Assembly: GCA_027563935.2 (NCBI GenBank)
Contig: CM050449.1
Location: forward strand, 90,930,371-90,994,370
DNA from: Costus lasius
Lineage: Eukaryota; Streptophyta; Magnoliopsida; Zingiberales; Costaceae
Reading direction: 5' to 3'
Length of the DNA stretch: 64,000 nt
The notes under the pieces were generated by a model. It did not search any database. It had not been told where the DNA came from and worked only from the letters and a program-made list of their open reading frames with translations. This document shows positions 32,953 to 43,457 of this stretch, in pieces. The translations under genes were made by a program, and so were the position numbers. Each line of letters opens with the position of its first letter. Position 1 is the stretch's first letter.

Positions 32953-34655
32953 TGAAAGTACCCCTTAACCAAAGGGGGGTCCCCTTCTAGGGGGAGCGAA
33001 AACCCTAGACATATGGCGCATAAAACTTTTGCAGCGGAATTAAGGGTTTGAAAGAATCTATTGCATGATATATGATCAACTTAAGTAAACTTGAATTCAT
33101 ACCATAGCCATATGCGTTGGATGAAAACTTGGAAGGAAAGGCGCAAGCGAGCCTTCTCCTAAGGTGACGCACACAATTGGTGTCGCCTACTTTCCTTGGT
33201 GCTCCTTGTGCTAGCAAGGTTCCAAGAAGCCTTTGTCGAATGGAAGGGAGAAGAGATCGCCTTGCTTGAGTGAGTTTTTCTCTCTTGTCGTCCTCTCTTC
33301 TCTAGCCGAGATGTTGTCTCGTCTAAGCCAAGCGTTGGCGACGAACAAAGAGAAGGGGGGCGTGAAGTGTGGCAATCGTGAGTCATGGCCACGATTAGTA
33401 GAAGTGCTATCCAAAAATAGCATCCACTTCTCAACGTGCGCTCTTGGGTTTACCCAATCGCAAATGCCACATCACTTGAACCATGCGCTCAACCAATGAG
33501 CCAGTTCACATCGGTTTGGTCCAAGACCAATTAACCCAAGCAATATGGTCTAGATCTTACTTAAACCCTAAGGCTTCAGATCTAACCGTCAATCTCTTCG
33601 ATGCTCTTGATCTGACCGATCTGGCATCTATTCTCCCGATCGAAGCTTACCGATCTCAAGCCCTAATCAATCAAACATGATCAGACCAGATCTCACTCAC
33701 AATCAGAGATTAAATCCCTTTAAACTGAACCTGAACAATTCAGTCCACACGATCTGACTTAAGTAAGCCATATCATCAAATTGTGCGACCCTGAGGGTTT
33801 CCTTTAAATGTCGGTAACGATAATTCTCATTATCACGATCAGTGAGGGGTATCTAGCAACACATCACTGTCTCCCGATATAAAGGAAAGAGTCTTCCAAG
33901 ACTACACCCAAACCACAGCACAAGTGTGAATCGTTTCACAAAGCATACATATTTCCTTTGCCACTGGATGTTCTTATTGGACAAGCCTGTCAAGCTCGTA
34001 ACTCCAATATGATGAGCATGATCAGAACAGATGAACATAGTCACCTGGGTATGGCCATACACTTTTCTCAATCATCTCATCCAGGGGGCCCCTTTAGAAC
34101 ATCAGACTCCTTCAACAAGGAGACGGCAATCCTATGTCTATCACTAGTGCTCTAACCTGACTCAAGCTCACCATCCAAGATAGTCTATAATCATTATGTT
34201 TCAAATGATATTGAACCATCTCAAAACAATGACAATCATCATTCAGAAAACACAAGTGATCTCAAGTCAGAGGAAATGTGCCACTTGTCTTAATCAAGGA
34301 ACATTCACATTGTGACAAACAATTGAACATCCTAGTAGGGTCTGTCCAGTACATCCAATGTACCCATGAGTCTACATCTTATTCCATGCTCGAAGCATCC
34401 TATAAGATTAGAACACATATTAGTCTTAACAATATCAAGGCTGTCTCATGTTCACCAAGATATATCGACTAAGGACATAATAGCATGTCAGCCTAGCTGA
34501 ACAGCATTGAGACATTATTCAGAAGAACATATATTGCAGCAGACAATGTAAACAACTGAATAATAACCATGCCTTTATAAACATAACAGTTTATTACATG
34601 ATACAGATACATTCCCACAGGCCTCAAACATTAGCCTTAAGGGCATACCCCAACA
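32953..34655 (-). repeat. 5' LTR of the young copia
   Basis: 1,703 bp, the same as the other LTR in every stretch compared, ending at 34,655 next to the second CTATC copy. Confidence 0.95.
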
Positions 34656-34660
34656 CTATC

Positions 34661-36094
34661 TCCTCTGGTCCATCTAAGTCACGTTCCCCTCAGAGGAATA
34701 AGGGGAAGCGTCCAGCTCCAGGACCCAAGGGTGGGTATAAGAAGAAGCAAGGAAAAGGAGGAGCTACCTCTTCAGGAACCGGTCAGAAGAAAGCCATACC
34801 AGCCGGTTCTCCTCCTAGGGGCGCTCCCAAGCAGCAGCTGAAGTGTTTTCTTTGCCGAGGTCCTCATCGCATGCGTGATTGTCCTCGAGGAGATACACTT
34901 GCAGCTATTGTTCAGCGGGAGGCTGCCCAATCTGAAGATCCTCTGATCACTGTGAATCCTTTGGTGATCAATGCCATTGCTACTTCCACCACAATGAAGA
35001 CCAAGTTGATGTACGTGGAGATGAGGGTGAACTCACATAGAGTTCATGCCATGATCGATAGTGGTGCATCTCATATTTTTGTGGCTCATGGCATGGCGAC
35101 GCGGCTAGGGCTGAGCATGTCCCCTGCTCAGGACCGCTTCAAGACGATCAACGCTGAGGAGCGGCAGATCGCAGGAATATCCTATGATGTTCCTCTTGTC
35201 TTCGGGGAGTGGAAGGGTAAGAACCATGTACGCGTGGTTCAGATGGACGATTATGATGTCATCGTCGGCTTGGAGTTGATACAGAAGATGAAGGCTGCTA
35301 TAGTCCCTCATCTAAAGGGTGTCCAGGTGATGGATGAGAGATACCCTTGTTTTGTTCGTTGCCTACAGTTGGCTGGGTCGGATAAGTCAGTACGACCAGG
35401 GAAGGCTCAGAGTACATGCATATCAGCGACTACTCTTGAGACAGGCTTACGTCGGGGTGAGCGGACCTTTCTGGCTACGTGGGTGACGGCCCCTGTAGAA
35501 GGTCCAGACGACGTACCAGCGGAAGTGAAGAATTTACTTGAGGAGTTCCAGAATCTTCTTCCGCCTGAGCTACCTAAGGAGCTTCCTCCCAGACGTGCGA
35601 TTGATCACCGCATTGAGTTGGTTCCTGGGGCAGCTCCTTCTTTCCGACCCCCATACCGCATGCCTCCTGCAGAGCTCGTAGAGCTGAGGAAGCAGTTGGA
35701 TGAACTCTTGGCAGCTGGGTTCATCCAACCCTCCAAGTCTCCATTTGGTGCTCCTGTGCTGTTTCAAAAGAAAAAGGACGGTAGTCTTCGCTTCTGTGTT
35801 GACTACCGTGCCTTAAATAAGATCACCATCAGGAACAGATACCCGATCCCACATATCCAGGACCTCATCGACAGACTAGCGGGCGCTACTGTCTTCACCA
35901 AGCTTGATTTGAGATCAGGCTATTGGCAGGTCCGCATAGCTGAGGGAGATGAGGCGAAGACAGCCTGTGTCACCCGGTACGGCGCCTTCGAGTTCTTGGT
36001 TATGCCATTCGGCTTAACCAATGCGCCGGCTACCTTCTCCCACCTGATGAACAATGTTCTGACACAGTTGCTAGACGATTTTGTAGTCGTCTAG
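34661..36094 (+). pseudogene. gag-pol: Gypsy gag end, protease and front of RT
   Basis: Continues the gag frame interrupted at 25,555. After a basic stretch comes [13 protein letters not shown], a zinc knuckle with three rather than four residues before the histidine. Protease [13 protein letters not shown] has an intact DSG. RT starts with [20 protein letters not shown] and includes [34 protein letters not shown] (first catalytic D) and [17 protein letters not shown]. The frame ends at TAG 36,092-36,094, exactly where the tyrosine of the YLDD active-site box should be: VVV-stop-LDDIVVYS. An open extension to 34,598 lies in copia LTR sequence and is not part of the gene. Confidence 0.92.
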
Positions 36095-37225
36095 CTTGAT
36101 GATATCGTGGTGTACTCGGCCACGATGGAGGAGCATTTACAGCATCTGAGATTGGTGTTTCAGAGACTGAGGGAACACCAGCTGTATGTGAAGAGGGAGA
36201 AATGCTCCTTTGCTGCTTCTGAGATCCAGTTTCTGGGCCATGTGGTAGGCCATGGCACTGTCCAGATGGATCCTGAGAAGGTGCGTGCCATCATCGAGTG
36301 GACCGCACCTACTTCCCCTACTGAGCTCCGATCTTTCCTGGGAGTGGCGAATTTCTACAGGAAATTTATCCAGGATTACTCCAAGATCGCAGCTCCACTT
36401 TCTGACCTCCTGAGGAAGGAGACTCCGTGGCTATGGCAAGAACGGCATCAGACTGCGTTTGCAGAGTTGAAACGCAGGATCGCCAGTGAGCCGGTTCTTC
36501 GTATGCCGGACTTCAGTCGGCCCTTTGAGGTCCATACCGATGCCTCTGACAGAGCGATCGGCGGAGTGCTCTTACAGGAGGGGCACCCAGTGGCATTTGA
36601 GAGCCGGAAGTTAAGTCCGGTGGAGCAGCGTTACTCAGCTCACGAGAAGGAGATGGTTGCCGTGATCCACTGCCTTCGAGTTTGGCGCATCTATCTTCTC
36701 GGTAGCGCTTTCGTAGTGAAGACGGATAATGTCGCCAACACATACTTCGCTACGCAGAAAAAGCTCTCACCTAAACAAGCGAGATGGCAGGAGTTCCTCG
36801 CTGAATTTGACTTCACCTGGGAGCACAGACCGGGGCGCTCCAATGTGGTTCCAGATGCTCTCAGCAGGATGTGCACTGTGGTGCTTGCTTCGATATCGAG
36901 GATGGAGGGTGATCTCCTCGATCGCATTCGGCAAGCTGCTGCTCTCGACGCCAAATACCAGCAGCTGATCGCCGACGTGCGAGAAGGCAAGGTTCGTCGT
37001 TACTATCTTCAGGGCGACGACCTTCTGATGGCCGAGGGCGGTCGGCCACTTGTTCCGGCGACTAGCGGACTTCGACGCGAGTTATTGCGAGAGCTTCACG
37101 ACACGACATGGAGTGGACATCCGGGACAGCGCAGGATGCTGATTCTATTATCCCGATCTTGTTATTGGCCCTCCATGCGAGCTGATGTCGATCATTATGT
37201 CCGCACCTGCTTGATCTGCCAGTAG
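36095..37225 (+). pseudogene. pol: Gypsy RT end, RNase H and integrase zinc finger
   Basis: Same frame as the part before. Starts with LDDIVVYSATMEEHLQHL (the two catalytic aspartates), then KREKCSFAASEIQFLGHVV. RNase H blocks are FEVHTDASDRAIGGVL, PVAFESRKL, YSAHEKEMVAV and VVKTDNVANTYF. The spacer to integrase includes HRPGRSNVVPDALSR. The HHCC finger reads LHDTTWSGHPGQRRM, then YVRTCLICQ. It stops at TAG 37,223-37,225 directly after CQ, where related elements continue with a polar residue; a CAG to TAG change would explain it. Confidence 0.9.
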
Positions 37226-38425
37226 GATAAAGTCGATAGGAGGCGCGAAGCTGGATTGTTACAGCCTCTTCCCATTCCGGAACGACCATGGACTTCAGTT
37301 TCCATGGATTTTATTACTGGGTTACCGAAGGTCGAAGGGAAGGCTTCTATCTTTGTTGTGGTGGACAGGTTCTCTAAGTACTCTGTGTTCATCGCAGCAC
37401 CTGAGCCTTGTTCAGCCAAGGAGACGGCTGACCTATTCTTCAAGCATGTAGTGAAGCTTTTTGGGCTTCCTCTGGACATTGTTTCTGACAGAGATGCCAG
37501 GTTCACTGGTAACTTCTGGACGTCCTTGTTCAAGACTCTTGGTTCCGAGCTAAAGTTTTCTACAGCGAACCATCCTCAGACCGATGGCCAGACGGAGAGG
37601 ATAAATGCACTACTTGAAGAATACCTTCGTCACTTCGTGTCGGCAAGCCAGCGCAACTGGGTGTCTCTCCTCGACACGGCGCAGTTTGCCTACAACTTGC
37701 AGCAGTCTTCAGCGACCGGCAAGACACCATTTGAGTTGGTGTTAGGACGACAGCCTCTCACCCCCGCTGATATTGTGCAGCACACTGATGGTGAGTGCCC
37801 AGCAGCCTATCGGGTTGCGAGAGATCATGCCGAGGTGCTCCAGGAGGCTCGTGATAGCTTAGAGCACGCTGCAAGAAGGATGCAGCATTATGCCAATCAG
37901 AGTAGACGCGATGAACAGTTCGAAGTTGGAGATCTTGTGCTATTAAAGTTGACACCTCAGATGTGGAGAAAGATCTCAGCCAAGACTGCGCATCGCAGCC
38001 TTATTAAGAGATATGAGGGACCTTTCGAGGTCTTAAAACGGGTTGGTGCTGTAGCCTACAGGCTGAAGCTTCCCGACAGATTAAAGCTTCATCCGACCTT
38101 TCATGTGAGCTTTCTGAAAAAGTTTCACACCGACGAGACCGACCCCAGTCGCTCTCAGGGGCGTCGGGCTCCTCCTAGTGTTCGGGCAGAGTTCGATAAA
38201 AAGATTGAAAAGATTTTGAATCACAAAACACTTGGACAGTATAGGAGGAACAGGCGGATGGAATTTCTTGTGCAGTGGGAAGGAACACCCATAGAAGAAG
38301 CTAAATGGGAGAAAGCTTCTGATTTGTGGCAGTTTGAGGAGGAGTTGAAAATCTACATGGACAGCCTGTCGTCGAGGGCGACGACGAACTTGGGTGGGGG
38401 AGTATGTGATGCTCCCGGGATTTAG
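37226..38425 (+). pseudogene. pol: Gypsy integrase core and chromodomain
   Basis: Same frame again. Core: PWTSVSMDFITGLPK (D), VDRFSKYSVFI, SDRDARFTGNFW (D), HPQTDGQTERINALLEEYL (E). The GPY/F-type module follows (KRYEGPFEVLKRVGAVAYRL, LHPTFHVSFLKKF). The C-terminus RMEFLVQWEGTPIEEAKWE then FEEELKIYMD is a chromodomain, marking the chromovirus branch and suggesting targeting to particular chromatin marks. The frame runs 7 codons into the 3' LTR and ends at TAG 38,423-38,425. This segment has no defect of its own. Confidence 0.92.
38391..38402 (+). other. Polypurine tract of the chromodomain gypsy
   Basis: tgggtgggggag directly before the 3' LTR (38,405). It overlaps the end of the coding frame. 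Confidence 0.75.
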
Positions 38426-40199
38426 CACAAATCCCAACGCACACCGAGATGGAGCGATGGCGGGACCCCTCGTCATCAGCCGTGTTGGACGACTCGGGTG
38501 TGCGATCGTGTCACTGAGGCTGACACAAGTCCATAGGGCGAGGGTCGAGTCAAACCACGGAGTGTGGGTTCACACGTGGATGTGGGCTTCTGACTCGACC
38601 CATGGACCCCAGACCCCCTCGCACGAGCTTGCGAGCGTGCGCATCGAGGAGGGTCAACCGCGGGGCGATTCTGAGGTCAAATCGACCTCGAACCGGACTT
38701 GAACCACCTTCCAGGCTGAACCGAACCGGTTCAGCCGGTTCAGACCGGGCTACAGTGCCCGCGTACGCGGAAAGGGGAAAATTTCCCCTGTTCCTCGTCT
38801 TCGCTGGAAGCGGCGCCGTCCGCCGTTGATTCCGGCCAGCTGGAGGCGGCTCGCCGGATTTGGAAGGTGGCTGACGACGCGGGCTGGCGTGGCGGCGAGG
38901 CGGGCGGTGGATTGAAGGCTGGGACTCTACGTGGACGAGCCTAGGGCGGATTTTCCATCCGCCCCGGTGGAAGCGAGATCTCTGGCCAATCACCACCGGA
39001 GATCGCGGCTGCGTGGCGACGAGGATGGAAATCCCATCCTCGTCGAGGGGAGGTTGCAATCGAGCATTCGGATAGCTCGAGCAAGGTCTGGCGACGACGA
39101 ACGATCGGCGAGATCTAGATCTGGGAACAGAGCATCTTGTTTGGCGTCGGCGACGAGGCTCCGGCCGTGGACTCGTCGGCGTTCCCTCTCAGATCGATTC
39201 ACCGGTGCCCTGAGGTAACGAGGAGACCATCTCCTCCGGCGCCGGCAGCCAGACGCGGGAGTGCGATCGGATTTTCCGATCGCCGGTTCCACGCAAGCCA
39301 AGCTTCCATTGGGTTCAAATTCACGTCGACGGCGACTCCTCCTGCGACAATACTCCGGCAGAGACTTCGCCTGACGTCGGCGACCAGATCCCGACCCTCC
39401 GGCGTGACTCCGGTGGCCGGACGGTGACGGACGGGAGAGGGGAATCTTTCCCCTGTTTCAGCCAACGCTCGGCGTTGGTTCGGACGCGAGCGGGAGAGGG
39501 AGAAGGGAGGAGAGAGACGGTTTGTCACGCGTGTTCGCGCGCGCGTCTCGCTTCGTCTCCGACCGGACTTTCCGACGCAGCTTCTCGGAGGATCTCGGTG
39601 GGCTCGGCTCGTGGAGTGGTGGCACGCTACAAGGGTAAACCCTCCCCGGATCTATCGTGTGTAGTGGTAGTAGGACGGGTTTCTCGTGTGTAGTGGATAG
39701 AGGCTTTACCGCCGTCCGGACTTCGTGTGGCTTTTCGTCCGGACGGTTCTTTTGCGTTATCTGCGCCCGCATATGTGTAGTGCGGGTTGTGCTTATTTGT
39801 AGGTACTGCTTGCTTGCTTGCAAAGTCCAGGACGTGTGTGCCGGCACCCTTGAAGGTGTTCGCCACCGTCCCCTTGTGATTGATTGAGGCCGCGCCGGTG
39901 CCTATCTCGGCTGTGTAGAGAAAGGAGCGCGGGCTGAGGAAAATTCTGTGAGTGCAAAGTGTTTTGGAGAGTCTCCATCACTTTGACACAGTTGAGAGAT
40001 TTGTATTCGTGTCCGAGGGGCGGTATTCATACCGAACCCTTCGCGCACGTGGTGTGAGGGCTTGTAAGAGTGCTGGGCCAGCTTCCGCAACGCGATCCTA
40101 ACCGGTCGCGGGCCACTCTAGTGTAGGGCTGAGATCTCCACGAGGGGATCTGCCGGTTGTGGTTAAGTTTATTATAAAAAAATAAATTTGCCCATAACA
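38405..40199 (+). repeat. 3' LTR of the chromodomain gypsy
   Basis: Same length (1,795 bp) as the 5' LTR, with about 14 single-base differences by eye, mostly C/T and G/A, and no indels. Confidence 0.95.
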
Positions 40200-40204
40200 C
40201 TTAT

Positions 40205-40905
40205 CATGACTTGCTTATGCTATTACTCCAGTTACATTCAAAGCAAACATCAAGCCTTCATGAGTAGAAAGATTCTTGGTCTTGTTATCTTTTATGTCCC
40301 ATAGTTCTAGAGTCTGCATCAAATCAGCTATTTCACTCAATAATCGTGTATGTTTAAAAAATCAATGATCATAAAGGATTATCAACCTTTACAAATGAAG
40401 ATCAAATGCCATTTAAAAATTGAATATTAACCTTTACATATGAATATCAAATGTCATTTACAAATGAATATCAACCTCGACCGAGCCTCATAAATAAAAC
40501 CCCTAAAAATGACAAAAAAAAAAAAGAATGTAGAATGGGGTGATATCTTTAGAATAGTCATTGTTGTAAATTCCATGACTTCCACATTTTATTCTTTCTA
40601 ATTAGTATTTTCAATGGTTTTATGGCACATCTTATAAGGAAAATGCTAGGTATATTTAACACTAATTATAGTTATCTTTTAGCAAGTTCACCATTCTATA
40701 AACTAATTATAGAAATTTTGAGTAGTAATACATAGGTAATCATGAGAGCTGAATAACATGAAGTCATTGACTATGATTTTTTGACACAAGGTAAGATAGG
40801 AAAGGAGAAACTTTAGGATGGTTTATGTTAGTTAATAGTTACATTGATTTTTCACTTAAGACTCAAAAGGAAACTAGGAAAAAGGAAAAAAAATAATACC
40901 CTGTA
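40205..40905 (-). other. Right part of copia-family copy A
   Basis: Aligns with copy C at 56,056-56,750 (for example aatcatgagagctgaataac and ttctagagtct). Non-coding; expected leader side of the minus-strand element. Contains short repeats of aaatgtcatttacaaatgaa at 40,390-40,480, present in both copies. Confidence 0.7.
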
Positions 40906-40913
40906 CCTCTAGA

Positions 40914-41372
40914 TAGGGGTGTCCAAAAAATGGGTCAAACCGAAAAACCAAACCGTTCGGTTCAGTTTAAGCCAAATTCGGTTCGATTCGCTACGATTTA
41001 AGATGGGTAAAAAAAAATTTCAGTTCGTTTTTCAGTTTGGTGCAATTCGGTTCGGTTTGGTTCGGGTTGAACCGAACAAACCAAAATTTGAATATAATAT
41101 TAATATTTTTATATAAAATATATTATATTATTATTTGTATTAAAAATTAATAATATAATAGTATAAACAAGCTATATATATATATATATATAATTAATTA
41201 ATTTTGGTTTAACCCGAACCGAACCGAACCCAAACCAAAATTTTGGTTCAGGTTCAGTTCAGTTTTTAGAAAGTTCGGTTTGTTTTCGGTTTATATTTTT
41301 TTAGTTTTTTGGTTCGGTTTGAAATCGGTTCAATTCGGGTTTAATTCGGGTTGAACCGTTTGGACACCCCTA
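40914..41372. mobile_element. hAT MITE, 459 bp, 8-bp target duplication
   Basis: TAGGGGTGTCC at the left and its complement GGACACCCCTA at the right. CCTCTAGA duplicated at 40,906-40,913 and 41,373-41,380, single in copy C near 56,753-56,760. Subterminal DNA is dense in ggttcggtt and complementary aaccgaacc words, and the centre is AT-rich with a TA run (41,172-41,192). No transposase. Confidence 0.92.
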
Positions 41373-41489
41373 CCTCTAGAAATATGTAGGTTATCCAAGC
41401 TACCGGGATTTCGCCACCAATTAGGTTTCCTAGAACTCAAAAATTTTATTGTCCTTTCTTTCATACTTAGGTACCAATCAGCATGCTTG

Positions 41490-42050
41490 ACTGAGGGTTT
41501 TGAGCGCATTGGGCATGGATAGAGAAGGTGGCAAAACAAAGGAAGAGGAAAGGCGAGAAGGTGGTGATGGTGCCGAAATGAAGCAGAGCATGGCAATGAA
41601 GGGCGAAGAAGAGGAGAAGAAACGAGATGAACAGATAGGTGGGGAAGAGAAGAAGAAACATGATGCGAGGGAAGAAAGCTTAAAGGTTGGGAGTGGAGAA
41701 GAAGAAGGAAAGCATGCTTGGAGCTTGCAAAGAAGAAATATGAGGGTGGCGAAGAAATGCGAGGCTGTTGGAGGAAAGTAGGCTTGCATGTGACAGTAGA
41801 AGAGGATAAAAAGGAATACAAGGTTACTAGAGGAATGCAAGGCCACTAGAGGAATATGAGGCTGCTGGAGGAAAACAATGTCGCTAGAGTGTGGTAGGAG
41901 GTGGAGCTAGATGATTAACATGATACTTTGCATAGAGATTTGAGGTTTTGGAGTGAAAAGAAAAAGAGAAGCCCCTAACTAGAGTTAAGGTGGCGGCAAA
42001 AATGGTGTGTTAATGGTGCTTCATAGTGTGTTAAGATTCATGCTACATGG
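41490..42050. other. Purine-rich unassigned sequence
   Basis: The plus strand is rich in gaagaa and gaggaa words (41,515-41,720), giving open frames on both strands (the minus frame is leucine/serine/proline-rich, 163 codons). That is expected of a purine-rich strand. The phrase ggctgctggagga-like repeats at 41,760-41,880 (ggaaagtaggct, ggaatgcaaggccact). No recognised domain. Confidence 0.35.
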
Positions 42051-42059
42051 GGTGTGCCT

Positions 42060-43320
42060 AGGAAATTTTTCCAAACATGTTGCTCGCCACTAGATTCATG
42101 TTTTTATATCCCATTTAGGCTTATTTACTTGCTTATTTTGGAATCTTCACCTCTTTTTGAACTTTTGGAAATATAGGTGAAATCACTCAATTTGTAGAGG
42201 CTTTTGAAGATTCTAGATCCATAGAATGTTCGTCACGGCTAGACCGTGAGCCTTTTCTCAAGGCGTGACAAAGTATTCCCAGAATGTACAGTACAGATCA
42301 CGGTCGGGCCGTGATTACCATCATGGGCTGTGATCGCACTTCTGCCTCTTCAACTTCCTCACGATTTTTTTTCGATCCAGGGCTCTAAAAATTCATAAAA
42401 ACTCAGGAAAAATTACTCTCCAAAGGCCAAGAAGGAGGCGAAGCATCCAGGCTTAAAAGCCCTCTTTTAGATGGCAATCAAGAGGAGGAATTGGATGACA
42501 AACATGCTAGGGTGAAAGTATCGGTGACTGGACTTTCAGGAGGCAATTCTTTACCAAACTGAGGGGAAGCATTTGCATCATTTTCTCCTATCTCTCTTTA
42601 GTCTTAGTTTCTAGTTTCTTTGTTGGTTTGAGAAATTTGTACCAAATTGTATGATTGTGTAGCTTAAACCTTTATTCGGGATTCGGATGGAGCCTGTTGA
42701 CATGATCTACTTTATGAACTTAGTTATTCTGATGTTTATGAGTTACTTCTGAGCATATTTTATCTAGCTATGTTATTTGTATGATTTTACCTTGATCAAG
42801 TAATTATGTGTTTTGGATGCCTCGAGAAGTACAGAAAGGAGAATCGTGTCATCGGATCTGTTAGATAGGACTTTTGAACTGCTGTCATGAAAGTGATTAG
42901 GGTTCAATTGAGAGCAACATAGTTTTTCATTGAACATAATGGATTTGCTTAAATTAATAAATCACGAAAGTAGGAGATTGATTTAAGTAGGTACCGAGTT
43001 GTGCTGCTAAAAGGGGCAACTTGTACCTTAGGATAAACTCCTTGTGCAATAAGAATAACTCATGCATCAGTTTACTTCAGTTCAGTTATATCAGTCAATG
43101 TGGTGAATTCTATAGTCTCAATCTCTCTCAAATAGACACATTTTGTATTTCTATCGTTGTTTTTCCGACCTTGTTCGTAGTTAAATTTGATAAGCTATTT
43201 CCAAAACTTCAAATTTGGATTGCTTAGCTTCTAAATAGCAAAATTGTTGGTACTTGACCTAGTTCCCTGTGGGAGTGACATCTTTTATATTACTTCGATA
43301 ACACTGTGCACTTGTGGTGC
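42060..43320 (+). repeat. Tat/Athila-type LTR fragment, plus strand
   Basis: Its right end, ggtacttgacctagttccctg then atcttttatattacttcg and tgcacttgtgg, lines up with the complemented inner end of the LTR at 57,292 (ggtacttaacacgtagg, atcttttattacttt, tgcacttacgg). It also carries two ACGG...CCGT hairpins (42,233-42,249 and 42,298-42,316) in the corresponding part of the LTR. No primer site follows, so it is a solo or truncated LTR. Left end approximate. Confidence 0.6.
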
Positions 43321-43457
43321 ATGTCAATTTTCTGTTGTGAGCATTGATCCCCCTCTTTCCAATCTCATCACCAACGAAGGAAAGCCTGGCCTGCCACCAA
43401 CAAATGAACCTCACTTGCCCAATTTTGCTCCACCCCCGAAAAGGAAGGTCTCCGGGT

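Larger units (their letters stand above)
25556..34655 (-). mobile_element. Very young Ty1/copia element (Angela/Tork-like), minus strand
   Basis: Two 1,703-bp LTRs (25,556-27,258; 32,953-34,655) that look identical by eye, TG...CA ends, and the duplication CTATC (25,551-25,555; 34,656-34,660) in the gag of the gypsy element. On the minus strand the primer site is an exact 13-base match to the initiator-Met type. One long polyprotein follows, then a polypurine tract. Identical LTRs mean insertion very recently on an evolutionary scale. Domain order protease-integrase-RT-RNase H is copia. The Angela/Tork assignment is from general sequence resemblance. Confidence 0.95.
22739..40199 (+). mobile_element. 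Young Ty3/gypsy chromodomain element (Tekay/Del-like), interrupted
   Basis: Two 1,795-bp LTRs (22,739-24,533; 38,405-40,199), TG...CA ends and the duplication CTTAT (22,734-22,738; 40,200-40,204) define it. Copy C supplies the empty site. Between them lie a Met-type primer site, gag, protease, RT, RNase H, integrase and a C-terminal chromodomain in one reading frame. By eye the LTRs differ at about 14 positions (0.8%), nearly all transitions. Without the nested copia it would be about 8.4 kb. Chromodomain plus long LTRs suggests a Tekay/Del-type chromovirus; the lineage is inferred. Confidence 0.93.
18540..41480 (-). mobile_element. Copia-family deletion derivative, copy A (split)
   Basis: This old minus-strand element is seen as 18,540-22,738 plus 40,205-41,480, and aligns along its length to copy C (51,300-56,863). 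Order on the minus strand is leader with a three-unit repeat, gag fragment, RNase H fragment, 3' untranslated region, polypurine tract and LTR. Integrase and most of RT are absent in both copies. It was interrupted by the gypsy element at 22,739-40,199. The single-copy target CTTAT is still visible in copy C at 56,051-56,055. No 5' LTR was found. Confidence 0.75.

Noticed and set aside
34598..34660. Upstream extension of the gypsy gag-pol frame
   Set aside because: These codons are copia LTR sequence read by chance in frame; the true continuation starts after the CTATC duplication.
38425..38702. Frame starting in the 3' LTR and running over 100 codons
   Set aside because: Occurs equally in the 5' LTR at 22,731-23,036; LTR shadow.
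41330..41846. 163- and 122-codon minus-strand frames resembling secreted or membrane proteins
   Set aside because: The L/S/P/F-rich translation is what a purine-rich complementary strand gives; part of it overlaps the hAT end and copia sequence. No start context or domain.
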